The translations under genes were made by a program, and so were the position numbers. From Shewanella donghaensis (GTDB lineage Bacteria; Pseudomonadota; Gammaproteobacteria; Enterobacterales; Shewanellaceae), in assembly GCF_007567505.1 (NCBI RefSeq), contig NZ_CP041783.1, forward strand, positions 4,588,001 to 4,652,000: a stretch of 64,000 nucleotides of DNA, in the 5' to 3' direction. The notes under the pieces were generated by a model, which ran no database searches, was not told the origin of the DNA, and saw only the letters and a program-made list of their open reading frames with translations. This document shows positions 17,549 through 26,839 of this stretch, in pieces (the stretch's first letter is position 1; every line of letters starts with the position of its first letter).

Positions 17549-18562
17549 TTGTATAAATTTTCTGGTTTAAGTAAAGAAGACGGTCATAAAAGTCGCGGTA
17601 AAACTGGCGTGCTTTTAATGAACTTGGGTACACCTGACGAACCAACCCCTTCCGCTGTACGACGTTATTTAGCTGAGTTCTTAGCTGATGGTCGAGTGGT
17701 AGAGATCCCTAAGCTGATATGGATGCTAATTTTACATGGGATCATTCTTAGAGTTCGCCCTGCAAAATCAGCAGCATTGTACAAAGAAGTTTGGACTAAA
17801 GATGGTTCGCCATTAATGGACATCAGTCTTCGCCAGCAAGCTAAGCTAGATGCCTTGTTTAAAGAACACGATGTTGATGCCTCTGTGCATTTATCGATGC
17901 GTTATGGTAACCCTTCAACACCGAGTGTTTTGCAAAAAATGCATAAAGACGGTATCGATAAAATTATCGTTCTGCCGCTATATCCTCAGTATGCTGCGCC
18001 AACTACGGGGTCAGCTTTTGATTCAATAGCGAAAGAATTATGTAAGTGGCGTTATATCCCAGCACTGCATTTTATTAATACTTACCACGACGAACCTGAT
18101 TTTATTGATGCGATAGCTAATTCAATTCAAGCAGACTTTGATGCCAATGGTAAACCTGAAAAATTGGTACTGTCATATCACGGTATGCCAGAGCGTAATC
18201 TGCACTTGGGCGATCCGTATTATTGCTTCTGCGTTAAAAGTACTCGCCTTGTGGTTGAGAAATTGGGCCTGTCAGAAGATGAGTATGTGATGACATTCCA
18301 ATCTCGCTTTGGCAAAGCTAAATGGTTGCAACCATATACTGATGCCACAATGGAATCGCTAGCTAGTGAAGGTATTACTGATATTGCCGTTATATGCCCG
18401 GCATTTAGTGCCGATTGCTTAGAAACATTAGAAGAGATTAAAGGTGAGAACCGCGAAGTATTTGAACATGCTGGTGGTAAAAAATTCCGTTATATCGAAT
18501 GTTTGAATGATAACGATGACCACATCAACATGATGGCGAATCTCGTTAAACCTTACTTATAA
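17549..18562 (+). CDS. hemH: Ferrochelatase
   Basis: Inserts ferrous iron into protoporphyrin IX, the last step of haem synthesis, at the inner face of the membrane. 337 residues with the N-terminal signature GVLLMNLGTPDEPT, the catalytic-histidine region LSYHGMPERN (about residues 208-217), and CPAFSADCLETLEEI near the C terminus. The start is a TTG at 17549, supported by CGGAG ending seven bases before it and by the lack of another start before the conserved part. A hairpin with nine of ten paired bases lies in its leader (about 17489-17513). A convergent terminator follows. Confidence 0.95.
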   Translation: MYKFSGLSKEDGHKSRGKTGVLLMNLGTPDEPTPSAVRRYLAEFLADGRVVEIPKLIWMLILHGIILRVRPAKSAALYKEVWTKDGSPLMDISLRQQAKLDALFKEHDVDASVHLSMRYGNPSTPSVLQKMHKDGIDKIIVLPLYPQYAAPTTGSAFDSIAKELCKWRYIPALHFINTYHDEPDFIDAIANSIQADFDANGKPEKLVLSYHGMPERNLHLGDPYYCFCVKSTRLVVEKLGLSEDEYVMTFQSRFGKAKWLQPYTDATMESLASEGITDIAVICPAFSADCLETLEEIKGENREVFEHAGGKKFRYIECLNDNDDHINMMANLVKPYL

Positions 18563-18625
18563 TGATTAGTGTATAACTGTTATTAAACTCATCGTTTATT
18601 AAAATATCCGTTAATCTAGTAAATA

Positions 18626-18655
18626 AAAAGGAGCTGGTTAGGCTCCTTTTCTATT
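18626..18655. terminator. Bidirectional terminator between hemH and ruvX
   Basis: AAAAGGAGC (18626-18634) and GCTCCTTTT (18642-18650) form a nine-base-pair stem with A and T tracts at its ends. It lies between convergent genes and can serve both. Confidence 0.85.
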
Positions 18656-18697
18656 TCCTATTTAACAGCCTATGTCTAGATGCTGTTGCCTAGCATT

Positions 18698-19120
18698 TTA
18701 TGAAAATTGGTTTTCAAAATAGCTTTCGATAATAAGGACTGCAGAGACTGCATCAACTTGACCTTTTGTTAGCTTTTTAAAACCACCTAGTTCAAATAGT
18801 CTGGCTTTAGCATCGGCAGTTGTTAGCCTTTCATCTTGCGTAGCGACCTTAACGCCAAAGCGTCCACTTATTCGATTAGCAAACTTTCGAGCGCGCTGAG
18901 TCATTTCTTGTTCGGTTCCATCCATATTTAATGGAAGACCTACAACAACTAAGTCGGGTTGCCATTCTTTGATTAATGATTCGATTTCTTCCCACTTCGG
19001 AATACCATCATTCGCTTTAATCGCGCCTATTGGAGTCGCGCTTGCTGTAATTTCTTGCCCAACAGCTGCACCGATACTCTTGGTGCCGAAATCAAATCCC
19101 AGAACTGTTTTAGATTGCAT
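18698..19120 (-). CDS. ruvX: Holliday-junction resolvase-like protein YqgF/RuvX
   Basis: RNase H-fold nuclease of the YqgF family; in E. coli it is required for 16S/23S rRNA precursor processing, and the name RuvX reflects the resolvase fold. 140 residues, with the first catalytic aspartate in VLGFDFGTKSIG, the second region LVVVGLPLNMDGTEQ and the third aspartate in QDERLTT. It follows yqgE on the same strand, a pairing seen across gammaproteobacteria. Confidence 0.95.
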   Translation of the reverse strand: MQSKTVLGFDFGTKSIGAAVGQEITASATPIGAIKANDGIPKWEEIESLIKEWQPDLVVVGLPLNMDGTEQEMTQRARKFANRISGRFGVKVATQDERLTTADAKARLFELGGFKKLTKGQVDAVSAVLIIESYFENQFS

Positions 19121-19241
19121 TATAAACTCAGTTAATTTTTAGAATAGATGCATAAGCTGTTATGTAAACAGCTAAACAATATTAATAATTTGGTGAATCT
19201 TAGACCTGTGAATAATAGACTTTTGAGTGAAGAAAGGTAGA

Positions 19242-19802
19242 TTATGAATGACCTACTTGAGATGATATTTGCCAAATGTCAAAGCCTAACTGTTTAGTCG
19301 CTTCTGTCCAAAGCTGTTCAATATCTTGATTAAATACCAATTCAGGTGTGGCTTCGATGGTGAGCCAAGTATTTTCAGCAAGCTCATCTTCTAATTGATC
19401 CTTACTCCAACCTGCGTAGCCTAGAGCAACTTTAAACTGTTTTGGAGAATCTTTACCGCCTAAAGAATTAAGTACGTCCCTTGAGGTTGTTAACATACAA
19501 AACTCACTCACTGACTCACTATTAACCCAATCTTGCTGAGGAGTATGCAGTACAAAGCCTCTATCGGTATCCACTGGTCCACCCAAAAGTACTGACTCTT
19601 CTAATTCAAGACTTAATTCCGTTTTATTGGCTAAACCAATTTGTTCTAAAAGCTCATCAATAACGATGTTGGTAGAGCGATTGATCATGACACCCATGGC
19701 GCCTTTTTCGTTATGTTCACAGATATAAATAACTGAACGCTCAAAAAAAGAGTCATCTAAAGACGGCATAGCAATTAACAGATGACCTTGTAAACTATCC
19801 AT
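19242..19802 (-). CDS. yqgE: YqgE/AlgH family protein
   Basis: Member of the UPF0301 (YqgE/AlgH) family. AlgH was linked to alginate regulation in Pseudomonas, but the molecular function is unknown. 186 residues; typical segments are LLIAMPSLDDSFFERSV, YICEHNEKGAMGVMINR and GGPVDTDRGFVLH. It is cytosolic with no signal peptide. It is co-oriented with ruvX 121 bases downstream. Confidence 0.95.
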   Translation of the reverse strand: MDSLQGHLLIAMPSLDDSFFERSVIYICEHNEKGAMGVMINRSTNIVIDELLEQIGLANKTELSLELEESVLLGGPVDTDRGFVLHTPQQDWVNSESVSEFCMLTTSRDVLNSLGGKDSPKQFKVALGYAGWSKDQLEDELAENTWLTIEATPELVFNQDIEQLWTEATKQLGFDIWQISSQVGHS

Positions 19803-19892
19803 TGTTTATCCTTTTATTAAAGCATTACTGAGATTTAAATGATCAATCGGCTTTATTGAAACGTAAATTCATTATGTAGTCAGAGGCAATGG

Positions 19893-20234
19893 TTAACCAC
19901 CTGCTAATTTTACTGTGTAATTCATTTTTTCTAACAATAACTTAATTTTTTCGCGGTCATCAGTCTGCACTTCTATAGCGAAATCTTTTACAGTCCCACC
20001 ACATCCGCATTGCTTTTTAAGCTTTTGCGCTAATACTTTTAACTCTTTTTCATTAAGCCCAAGCCCTTTTAAAACGCTTACGCCTTTGCCTTTACGGCCT
20101 TTGCTGTCTTTATGTATTCTAACAATACCATCACCTTCGGGGATTTCAGCAGTCGCCTTTGGTTGATCAATTTTGCCACCATCGGTGCTGTATACTAAAG
20201 AAACATTAGGATCGATTCGCATAGAAATAGTCAT
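19893..20234 (-). CDS. yciH: SUI1-family translation factor YciH
   Basis: Small protein of the eIF1/SUI1 family that can affect start-codon fidelity at the ribosome. The SUI1 domain is clear: GDGIVRIHKDSKGRKGKGVSV-like basic strand, KKQCGCGGTVKDF loop and a C-terminal helix. The frame is open upstream to 20306, but the longer version adds a non-conserved hydrophobic leader; the ATG at 20234 gives 113 residues, close to the family length. An ATG four codons later is also possible. Confidence 0.92.
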   Translation of the reverse strand: MTISMRIDPNVSLVYSTDGGKIDQPKATAEIPEGDGIVRIHKDSKGRKGKGVSVLKGLGLNEKELKVLAQKLKKQCGCGGTVKDFAIEVQTDDREKIKLLLEKMNYTVKLAGG

Positions 20235-20507
20235 ATTTATCAAAAATTGGAAGTATAAACAGTTTAGCAAACTAACTCTATTGGCTAAAGGGAACAGGGG
20301 TAACAAGATAAAAATACTCTTTTTGCTTATATTACTGATTCTTGAGTTAGATGATGCTTTTAGTTAGAGGATGAATAAACACAGCTAGTTACTATAAATA
20401 GTTGATGATTAGAGGTTTGCTATGTAAGCTATTTATTAACCTACTTAAATCTTTAGATTTACTATTTTAAATAGAAACAGCCTGTTGGCTTGTTATTCGG
20501 AGTTATT

Positions 20508-21071
20508 ATGAAAAAGTTATTCGTGGCCGTTGCAGTTATAGCATTAAGTGCCTGTAGCTCGTTAAAAACCAATAGTGATTACGATCCTGCTGTTTCGTTT
20601 GATCAATATAAAACCTATTCATGGGTAGAAAAGAAAAACGAAGATACAAGTTATCACTTAGATGGTCTGATGGATCAACGTGTTAGAGAGGCTGTTAATT
20701 CTCAACTTGGTATGAAAGGTTTATCTAAAGCACCTGTTGCTGAGGCAGACCTGCTAGTTAATTACTTAACCAAAGTAGACAAAAAAATTAATGTCGATAC
20801 TTTCAATACTAGCTATGGCTACTATCCATACTATGGCCGCCGTGGCGGTTGGGGTGGAGCTGGTATGAACACTCAAACCACAGTGCGTGAATATGAAGTG
20901 GGTACGCTGATTATTGATTTAGTGGATAACAAAACCGGTAATCTAGTATGGCGCGGCAGTGTGGCTGACACTATCCGTAATAAAAATACCCCCGAAGAGC
21001 GGGTTCAAATAGTGAACGACGCAATTTCAAAAGTAATGGTTAACTTTCCACCAAAGCCTGAAGTAAAGTAG
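20508..21071 (+). CDS. DUF4136 lipoprotein
   Basis: Predicted lipoprotein of 187 residues. The signal peptide ends in the lipobox LSAC with the acylated cysteine at about residue 16. The DUF4136 domain fills the rest (FDQYKTYSWVEKK, ADLLVNYLTKVDKK, VGTLIIDLVDNKTGNLVWRG). Residue +2 is serine, so the outer membrane is expected. A glycine/tyrosine-rich loop (YGYYPYYGRRGGWGG) lies in the middle. The ATG at 20508 has CGGAG at the right distance; an upstream ATG at 20490 does not. Function unknown. Confidence 0.9.
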   Translation: MKKLFVAVAVIALSACSSLKTNSDYDPAVSFDQYKTYSWVEKKNEDTSYHLDGLMDQRVREAVNSQLGMKGLSKAPVAEADLLVNYLTKVDKKINVDTFNTSYGYYPYYGRRGGWGGAGMNTQTTVREYEVGTLIIDLVDNKTGNLVWRGSVADTIRNKNTPEERVQIVNDAISKVMVNFPPKPEVK

Positions 21072-21088
21072 CTTTAAATTTAAATGAT

Positions 21089-21128
21089 AAAAATCAGTAT
21101 CTTGATAGATACTGATTTTGTTTTTTTT
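21089..21128 (+). terminator. Intrinsic terminator after the DUF4136 gene
   Basis: AAAATCAGTATC (21090-21101) and GATACTGATTTT (21108-21119) form a twelve-base-pair stem followed by G and eight T residues. Confidence 0.92.
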
Positions 21129-21802
21129 ATTTAACCGCTATTTTAATGAAAAAGTTTTTGAATTAATTTCTTCATATTTTTCCAATATCTCTATTTTCAA
21201 CCGCTAAAATTTATTGTTTTAAAAACCTTTCACTTACTCTCTTAGCTTTGTTAAAATTAACAGCCTTGGGTTTAGGTTGTTCTGGCATTTGAGAACGGTT
21301 CATTAGTCGGTTTTTAATTTATTATTTCGCAAGCAGTTTATGAATGTAAATCTGACTAAAAATCAGTCTTTGAAAGACTTGCATCTTGGTGTGATTTTTT
21401 ATTTTTCACTTTAACTAAGGGTGTTTACAACATTAATTTAATTTAATTTTCAATAGAGACTTTTGCTGGCTAGTAATTTCATAAATTATGTTAAATTAGG
21501 CTATAGATAGTTTTTTTATGCTATAAGAACTGCGGTTGATTTTTGAACTAAACTGATTCGGAACTTGTCAAGGTTTTTATAGTTTTTATAAGTGGATCAA
21601 TGTGATAGTCATTTGAAGTAGACGTAGTGTTGAAGTGATTGTGAGCTTTAGTGACAACAACCTAGAGTCAATCATTGTAGTTAAAACTGCTTCTAAATGT
21701 CATTGCCGCTCAATTTGAACTGCATTTGCACTTTAAAAATAATTTTGAAGTATTGAACAATACAGATAAATGATAATTTAAGATTTTATTCGGAGATTCA
21801 AG
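21129..21802. other. Long AT-rich region before the export and secretion cluster
   Basis: About 670 bases with no open frame of note and visibly lower GC than the genes on its left. It marks the boundary between housekeeping DNA and the surface cluster, and must hold the promoter for the SLBB gene. I looked for an RfaH ops element (GGCGGTAG core), common in such leaders, and did not find one. No convincing -35/-10 pair could be chosen by eye. Confidence 0.5.
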
Positions 21803-24538
21803 GTGTTACAACATATAAAACAAATCGCATTGGTAGTTTTTTGTACTGCATTATTTATAAGCTTGCCAATTCAAGCTGTAACTCCTTCACCTCAAATGAT
21901 AGAACAATTTAAATCTTTATCACCATCAGAGCAAGGACGGCTTGCGAAGCAATATGGAATAGATCCAGCTCAACTGGTTGGAACTGCGAATGAAACTAGT
22001 CAATTACCTGATGAAACTTCAATGGAAGAAAGACAAGTAACAGGAAAAGAAAATCAGAGAAATGAATTAGATTTTGAAGAAGCTAATCATGATGAATTAA
22101 GCTATTTTGGTTATGACATATTTTCTGGAGAGCCTACAACGTTTACTCCTATAACTGACTTACCAGTACCTAATGACTACATGGTAGGGCCAGGAGATAC
22201 TATCAATGTACAGTTATACGGAAAAGAAAATCGTGAATATACTTTAACGATTGGACGTGATGGAAATATTCAATTTCCTGAACTTGGTCCCATATCAGTT
22301 GTGGGGCTAACATTTACAGAGTTAAGAGAATATTTAGGTGAACGAATAAAAAAACAAATGATTGGTATTGAATCCAATATCACATTAGGTGAATTACGTT
22401 CAATTCGAATTTTTATAGCAGGGGACGCATATAAGCCTGGTTCGTATACAGTTTCAAGTTTATCTACTATAACTCAGGCGCTATTTGTTAGTGGCGGTGT
22501 CAATGAAATTGGTAGTCTTCGAAACATTCAAGTCAGGCGAAACAGTAAATTAGTCGGGACTTTTGATTTATACGACTTATTACTAAAAGGAGATGCATCA
22601 AAAGACATAAACCTTCGTTCTGGAGATGTAGTGTTTATTCCTTCTGTTGGAGGTCGAGTAAGTATTAATGGTGAAATAAGACGCCCTGCTATTTATGAAA
22701 TCAGAAACAATGAAAGTATAGATGATGTAGTAAAAATGGCTGCCGGTGTTAACCCTGGGGCTTACCCAAAGCGGAGTAGCATTGAGCGTTATAATGCAAA
22801 TGGTCTAAAAACAATAATTAATTTAGATCTGACATCAGTTAAAGCAAAGAGTGAAATAGCCAAAGCTGGTGATTTTATAAAAGTTAAAAGTGCTTCAACG
22901 CAATATGAAGATGCGATAACACTTGTGGGAGCTGTCGTCAGACCTGGTAAATATCAGTGGTTTCAAGGGCAAAAAGTGGATGACCTATTGCCAAGTGTTT
23001 GGGGTGACTTAGCCATTTCTGCTGACTTAAGTTATGCATTAATTATACGTGATATTAATGAGTCAGGTAAAATAGAAGTATTACAATTCTCTCCAGGAAA
23101 AGCCATTTCACAACAAGATCCGACACACAATTTTATATTATCTCCAAGAGATAAAATTATTATATTTAATTTCGATGATTCTTCTGTGAGTCGCTACGAA
23201 TTAAATAAATTAGTTAAAATGCGTACTAACAAAATTAAATCTATAAGTGGTAACTCTCTGATTGGTTCAGACCTATTTAAAGCTGGCTTTAAATCTATGA
23301 GTGTTAACAATCAAAACTCACTTATCAAACATGGTTCTATTGGTGGCGTAGTCATACCTGGTTCAAAAGATGATTTAGATGAACAAGAGCAACTAATTAG
23401 CAATGAAGTTAGTAAAATGCTATCAAATTTGTTTGAAGATAAAGATCTAATCAAATTTAGTGGGTCTATGAGTCGTGAAGAGCTACTCTTCCCAATAGTT
23501 AGTAAGTTGTCTCAGCAAACAGGTCCATATGAAAAAGTTAGAGTCTTAGCTGTTTCTGGAAAAGTAAAAACCCCAGGGATTTATCCATTACCAGTTAATG
23601 GAACAGTTAGTGATTTAGTTATTGCTTCGGGTGGGTTAGTCGAAGGTGCGTATACAAATAGAGCTGAATTAACTAGAACAAATAATACTGACTCTTTATC
23701 AGAACTTGAACATCTTCATGTAAACCTTGCAAATGCAATGAGTCAATCACCATTGGATAATATCGCTTTGCAGGGGAGAGATATGTTGGTCGTATTGACC
23801 ACTCCTGAGTGGCAAGAGAGAAAATCAATTGAAATTCGTGGTGAAGTAAAATTTCCAGGTTTATACAATATACGTCGCGGTGAATCTTTAGCTGATGTTA
23901 TGGAGCGTGCGGGTGGTTTGACGGACTTTGCATTTCCTACAGCGGCTGTATTTGTGAGAGATTCAATAAAAAAACAAGAACAGCTAGAAATCAAAAAATT
24001 AGCAGATCAACTAAGAAGAGATATTGCTAGTCGAGGCATTTCAAAAGACGGTACTTTAATTAATTATGCTGATGCTCAGCTCATGCTGGCTGATTTAGAA
24101 ACGCTTCAAGCTTCAGGGCGCTTGGTTGTTGATATAAATGCCATCCTGGTCGGTATAGAAGAAGCGGATATTCAACTTGAAGATAGAGATGTGTTATATG
24201 TCCCAACTTTGAATCAAATTGTGTCAGTTATGGGTGAAGTTCAGTATCCTGCCAGTCACAGATTTAAAGAAGGTTTAACCCTTGACCAATATTTATCTAT
24301 GTCAGGCGGTTCAAGGGAACGAGGTGATATAGATAGAACTTATATTATTAAAGCTGATGGCTCAGTGTCGTTGCCAAAACAGAACTTCTGGTTCAACAGT
24401 AATGAATCGCTTAATGCAGGTGACACGATTATTGTTCCATTAGACACTGAGTACAAAGATAACTTAACTCTTTGGACACAGGTCACTCAGATTATTTATA
24501 ATACAGCAGTGGCATTTGCTACGGTTGCTAACTTATAG
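21803..24538 (+). CDS. SLBB-domain polysaccharide export outer-membrane protein (Wza-like)
   Basis: Outer-membrane/periplasmic export channel of the poly-export (Wza) family, 911 residues, much longer than Wza (about 380). It has a signal peptide (about residues 1-25), a helical lead-in (SPSEQGRLAKQYGIDPAQL), a poly-export domain starting at about residue 120 (YMVGPGDTINVQLYG), then at least five SLBB-type repeats with the pattern VxGxVxxPGxY (for example near 215, 290, 380, 600, 695 and 815). There is no lipobox cysteine. The start is a GTG at 21803 with GGAG seven bases before it. Large SLBB proteins of this type head capsule or O-antigen loci in Shewanella and Vibrio. Its usual Wzz/Wzc partner does not follow. 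Confidence 0.88.
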   Translation: MLQHIKQIALVVFCTALFISLPIQAVTPSPQMIEQFKSLSPSEQGRLAKQYGIDPAQLVGTANETSQLPDETSMEERQVTGKENQRNELDFEEANHDELSYFGYDIFSGEPTTFTPITDLPVPNDYMVGPGDTINVQLYGKENREYTLTIGRDGNIQFPELGPISVVGLTFTELREYLGERIKKQMIGIESNITLGELRSIRIFIAGDAYKPGSYTVSSLSTITQALFVSGGVNEIGSLRNIQVRRNSKLVGTFDLYDLLLKGDASKDINLRSGDVVFIPSVGGRVSINGEIRRPAIYEIRNNESIDDVVKMAAGVNPGAYPKRSSIERYNANGLKTIINLDLTSVKAKSEIAKAGDFIKVKSASTQYEDAITLVGAVVRPGKYQWFQGQKVDDLLPSVWGDLAISADLSYALIIRDINESGKIEVLQFSPGKAISQQDPTHNFILSPRDKIIIFNFDDSSVSRYELNKLVKMRTNKIKSISGNSLIGSDLFKAGFKSMSVNNQNSLIKHGSIGGVVIPGSKDDLDEQEQLISNEVSKMLSNLFEDKDLIKFSGSMSREELLFPIVSKLSQQTGPYEKVRVLAVSGKVKTPGIYPLPVNGTVSDLVIASGGLVEGAYTNRAELTRTNNTDSLSELEHLHVNLANAMSQSPLDNIALQGRDMLVVLTTPEWQERKSIEIRGEVKFPGLYNIRRGESLADVMERAGGLTDFAFPTAAVFVRDSIKKQEQLEIKKLADQLRRDIASRGISKDGTLINYADAQLMLADLETLQASGRLVVDINAILVGIEEADIQLEDRDVLYVPTLNQIVSVMGEVQYPASHRFKEGLTLDQYLSMSGGSRERGDIDRTYIIKADGSVSLPKQNFWFNSNESLNAGDTIIVPLDTEYKDNLTLWTQVTQIIYNTAVAFATVANL

Positions 24539-24761
24539 GTTAACTGAACAGAAGATTTGTAGAACTTATAAATAAGATACAAATTTTATCTAGACTTATT
24601 TTTAATTTTAAGACTGTGTTAATTTATAGTTTTTTAAAGTTAGAATGCGCTATATCCCGCTTTAAAGTAAGCTTTCAATGTAAATAAAAAGTAACTTATT
24701 GGAGGTTGCTTTTTATTATTTTGCAAAGGTTTTTATGTTATCAAAGTATTTTGGAGAATAT

Positions 24762-25184
24762 ATGTTTTTAGTTAGAAAAGTGAAAAGGGAGAGTCGAGAA
24801 TCTGGATTCACCCTGATTGAGCTATTGATTGTGATTGTAATATTAGGTTTGTTAATGTCCTTAGTTGCTCCTACAATGTTTTCAAAAGTTGACTCTTCAA
24901 AAATAAAAACAGCTGAAGCTCAAATGCAAATGTTACAAACGTCGTTAGATACCTACAGATTAGATATTGGTAGCTATCCAGAATCACTTTCAGAATTGAG
25001 AACATCCAATAAACGTGGTTGGGATGGCCCTTATTTACCAAGAGAAGTGCCATTAGATCCTTGGGGTAATTCATATAATTACTCTAGAAGCTCTAACAGT
25101 GGTGAGCCTTTTTCTTTATCTTCTTATGGTCGAGACGGTCAAGAAGGCGGTGAAGGTGATGATGCGGATATTTTTCATAGATGA
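24762..25184 (+). CDS. gspG: Type II secretion major pseudopilin GspG
   Basis: Main subunit of the periplasmic pseudopilus that pushes substrates through the secretin. 140 residues from the ATG at 24762, which has GGAG five bases before it. The frame is open to 24699 but that adds an unlikely 21 residues before the leader. The prepilin cleavage site is G-FTLIELLIVIV with the needed glutamate at +5, and the C-terminal GspG signature WDGPYLP...PLDPWGNSY is intact. The acidic tail may bind calcium, as in other GspG. First gene of a tightly packed operon; it overlaps gspE by four bases. Confidence 0.95.
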   Translation: MFLVRKVKRESRESGFTLIELLIVIVILGLLMSLVAPTMFSKVDSSKIKTAEAQMQMLQTSLDTYRLDIGSYPESLSELRTSNKRGWDGPYLPREVPLDPWGNSYNYSRSSNSGEPFSLSSYGRDGQEGGEGDDADIFHR

Positions 25185-26839
25185 ATAAATTGAAAACACT
25201 TTTATCAGAAGCGAATCTAAAAGATTCTGACATTGATAAAGCAGTGACTTATCAAAAAAAATATGGCGGTAGGTTAGAGCAGTTATTAGTAAATATGGGT
25301 GCTCTTTCTGAAGATGTTGTTATTGATATTTACTCTAAATTACTGGGAGTAAATATTTGTACACAAGAAGACACCGATTTAGCTATTTTAGAAACAGATT
25401 TATACTCATTAGATACAGACTTTTTAAAAGAAAGAAAGTGGTTTATCTTAACTGATGTTGAAAAGCTTTATTTTGTTACTAGTGCTCCATATGATATGGA
25501 TGTGAGGCAATATTTACAGCAAAATAAAGTACTTTATTCAATATGTCTTGCACATGAACCAGAAATACAACAACTACAAAATCGAATCGATTCAGACTTT
25601 GATAATTTATCCAATGACATAAATGAATTAAGTGACTTAGAAGAAGATAAAATAAGGGAGCTTGCAAGTGAGGCTCCAGTCGTTAATTTACTTAACTCTT
25701 TGATTACAAGAGCTGTCAAATCTGGTGCTTCAGATATGCATTTAGAACCTTGGCAAGGAAGATACCGTGCTCGTTTCAGAATTGATGGCGTATTACATGA
25801 AGTCGAATCAATATCATCTAGACTTCAATTACCATTAGTTTCAAGACTTAAAATTTTATCTGGTATGGATATCGCTGAAAAACGGCGTCCACAAGATGGT
25901 AAAATTGAAATGCGTATAGCTAGTACAGATTTGGATATCCGAGTTTCTGCTTTACCGCTAAATGAATCAGAAAGTGTAGTGTTACGATTCCTTAGAAAAG
26001 ATTCTGTTACTTATGATATGTCGGTTTTAGGGTTATCTGAAGATATTCAAGAATATATCAAAGAAGATTTATTGAATACTGCAGGAGTCATATTACTAAC
26101 AGGTCCAACTGGTAGTGGTAAAACGACAAGTTTATATACTTTTTTAAATGAACTTAACACTCCAGAAGTAAAAATAATTACGCTGGAAGACCCTGTAGAG
26201 TACCAATTAGACGGTATTAATCAAGTTCAGGTCAGGCCAGAAATTGGATTTGATTTTTCGGCTGGCATAAGAAGTATAGTAAGGCAAGATCCCGATATTA
26301 TAATGGTCGGAGAAATTCGAGATCAAGAAACAGCTAGAATTGCAATGCAATCGGCTCTAACGGGTCATCTAGTTTTTAGCACCGTACATACAAATGATGC
26401 TCCAAGTGCATACACCCGTTTAATGGACTTAGGTGTAGAGGAGTTCTTACTAAATGCTGCAATTGTATCGATTGTTGCACAGCGTCTTGCAAGAAAGTTA
26501 TGTGTTCATTGTGCCAAGCCTCATACTGAACCAAAAAAATTAATTGATAAATATAATCTTGAAAAACTTGCCAAGAAAAATAATATAGATGAAATTCAAC
26601 TATTTGAAGCTGTGGGTTGTGATTTATGTGGTGGCAGTGGATATAAAGGAAGAACTGCAGTAATAGAATATTTAAGGTGCGATGATGAACTCAAAATGAT
26701 ACCTAAAGATCAGGAGTTTGTTCTTAAAGCTAGAACACACAATAAATTAAAGGGTCGTAGGACTCTTATGGAAGATGGTTTTTATAAATCTATACGTGGG
26801 ATTACTACAGTAGAAGAAATCATTAGGGTTGCAGGTTAA
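25181..26839 (+). CDS. gspE: Type II secretion ATPase GspE
   Basis: Hexameric cytoplasmic ATPase that powers pseudopilus assembly. 552 residues. An N1E-like domain fills about residues 1-60 and a helical linker precedes the catalytic part. Walker A GPTGSGKT is at 308-315, the Asp box (TLEDPVEYQ) and Walker B (DPDIIMVGEIRD) follow, and the zinc-binding tetracysteine site C441xxC444...C480xxC483 is complete. Every catalytic element is present, so the machine should be active. It overlaps gspG by ATGA and gspF by one base (TAATG). Confidence 0.96.
   Translation: MNKLKTLLSEANLKDSDIDKAVTYQKKYGGRLEQLLVNMGALSEDVVIDIYSKLLGVNICTQEDTDLAILETDLYSLDTDFLKERKWFILTDVEKLYFVTSAPYDMDVRQYLQQNKVLYSICLAHEPEIQQLQNRIDSDFDNLSNDINELSDLEEDKIRELASEAPVVNLLNSLITRAVKSGASDMHLEPWQGRYRARFRIDGVLHEVESISSRLQLPLVSRLKILSGMDIAEKRRPQDGKIEMRIASTDLDIRVSALPLNESESVVLRFLRKDSVTYDMSVLGLSEDIQEYIKEDLLNTAGVILLTGPTGSGKTTSLYTFLNELNTPEVKIITLEDPVEYQLDGINQVQVRPEIGFDFSAGIRSIVRQDPDIIMVGEIRDQETARIAMQSALTGHLVFSTVHTNDAPSAYTRLMDLGVEEFLLNAAIVSIVAQRLARKLCVHCAKPHTEPKKLIDKYNLEKLAKKNNIDEIQLFEAVGCDLCGGSGYKGRTAVIEYLRCDDELKMIPKDQEFVLKARTHNKLKGRRTLMEDGFYKSIRGITTVEEIIRVAG

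Noticed and set aside
21129..21802. RfaH ops/JUMPstart element before the surface cluster
   Set aside because: The core GGCGGTAG is absent. The nearest match, around 21618, differs in several conserved bases, so I do not call it.
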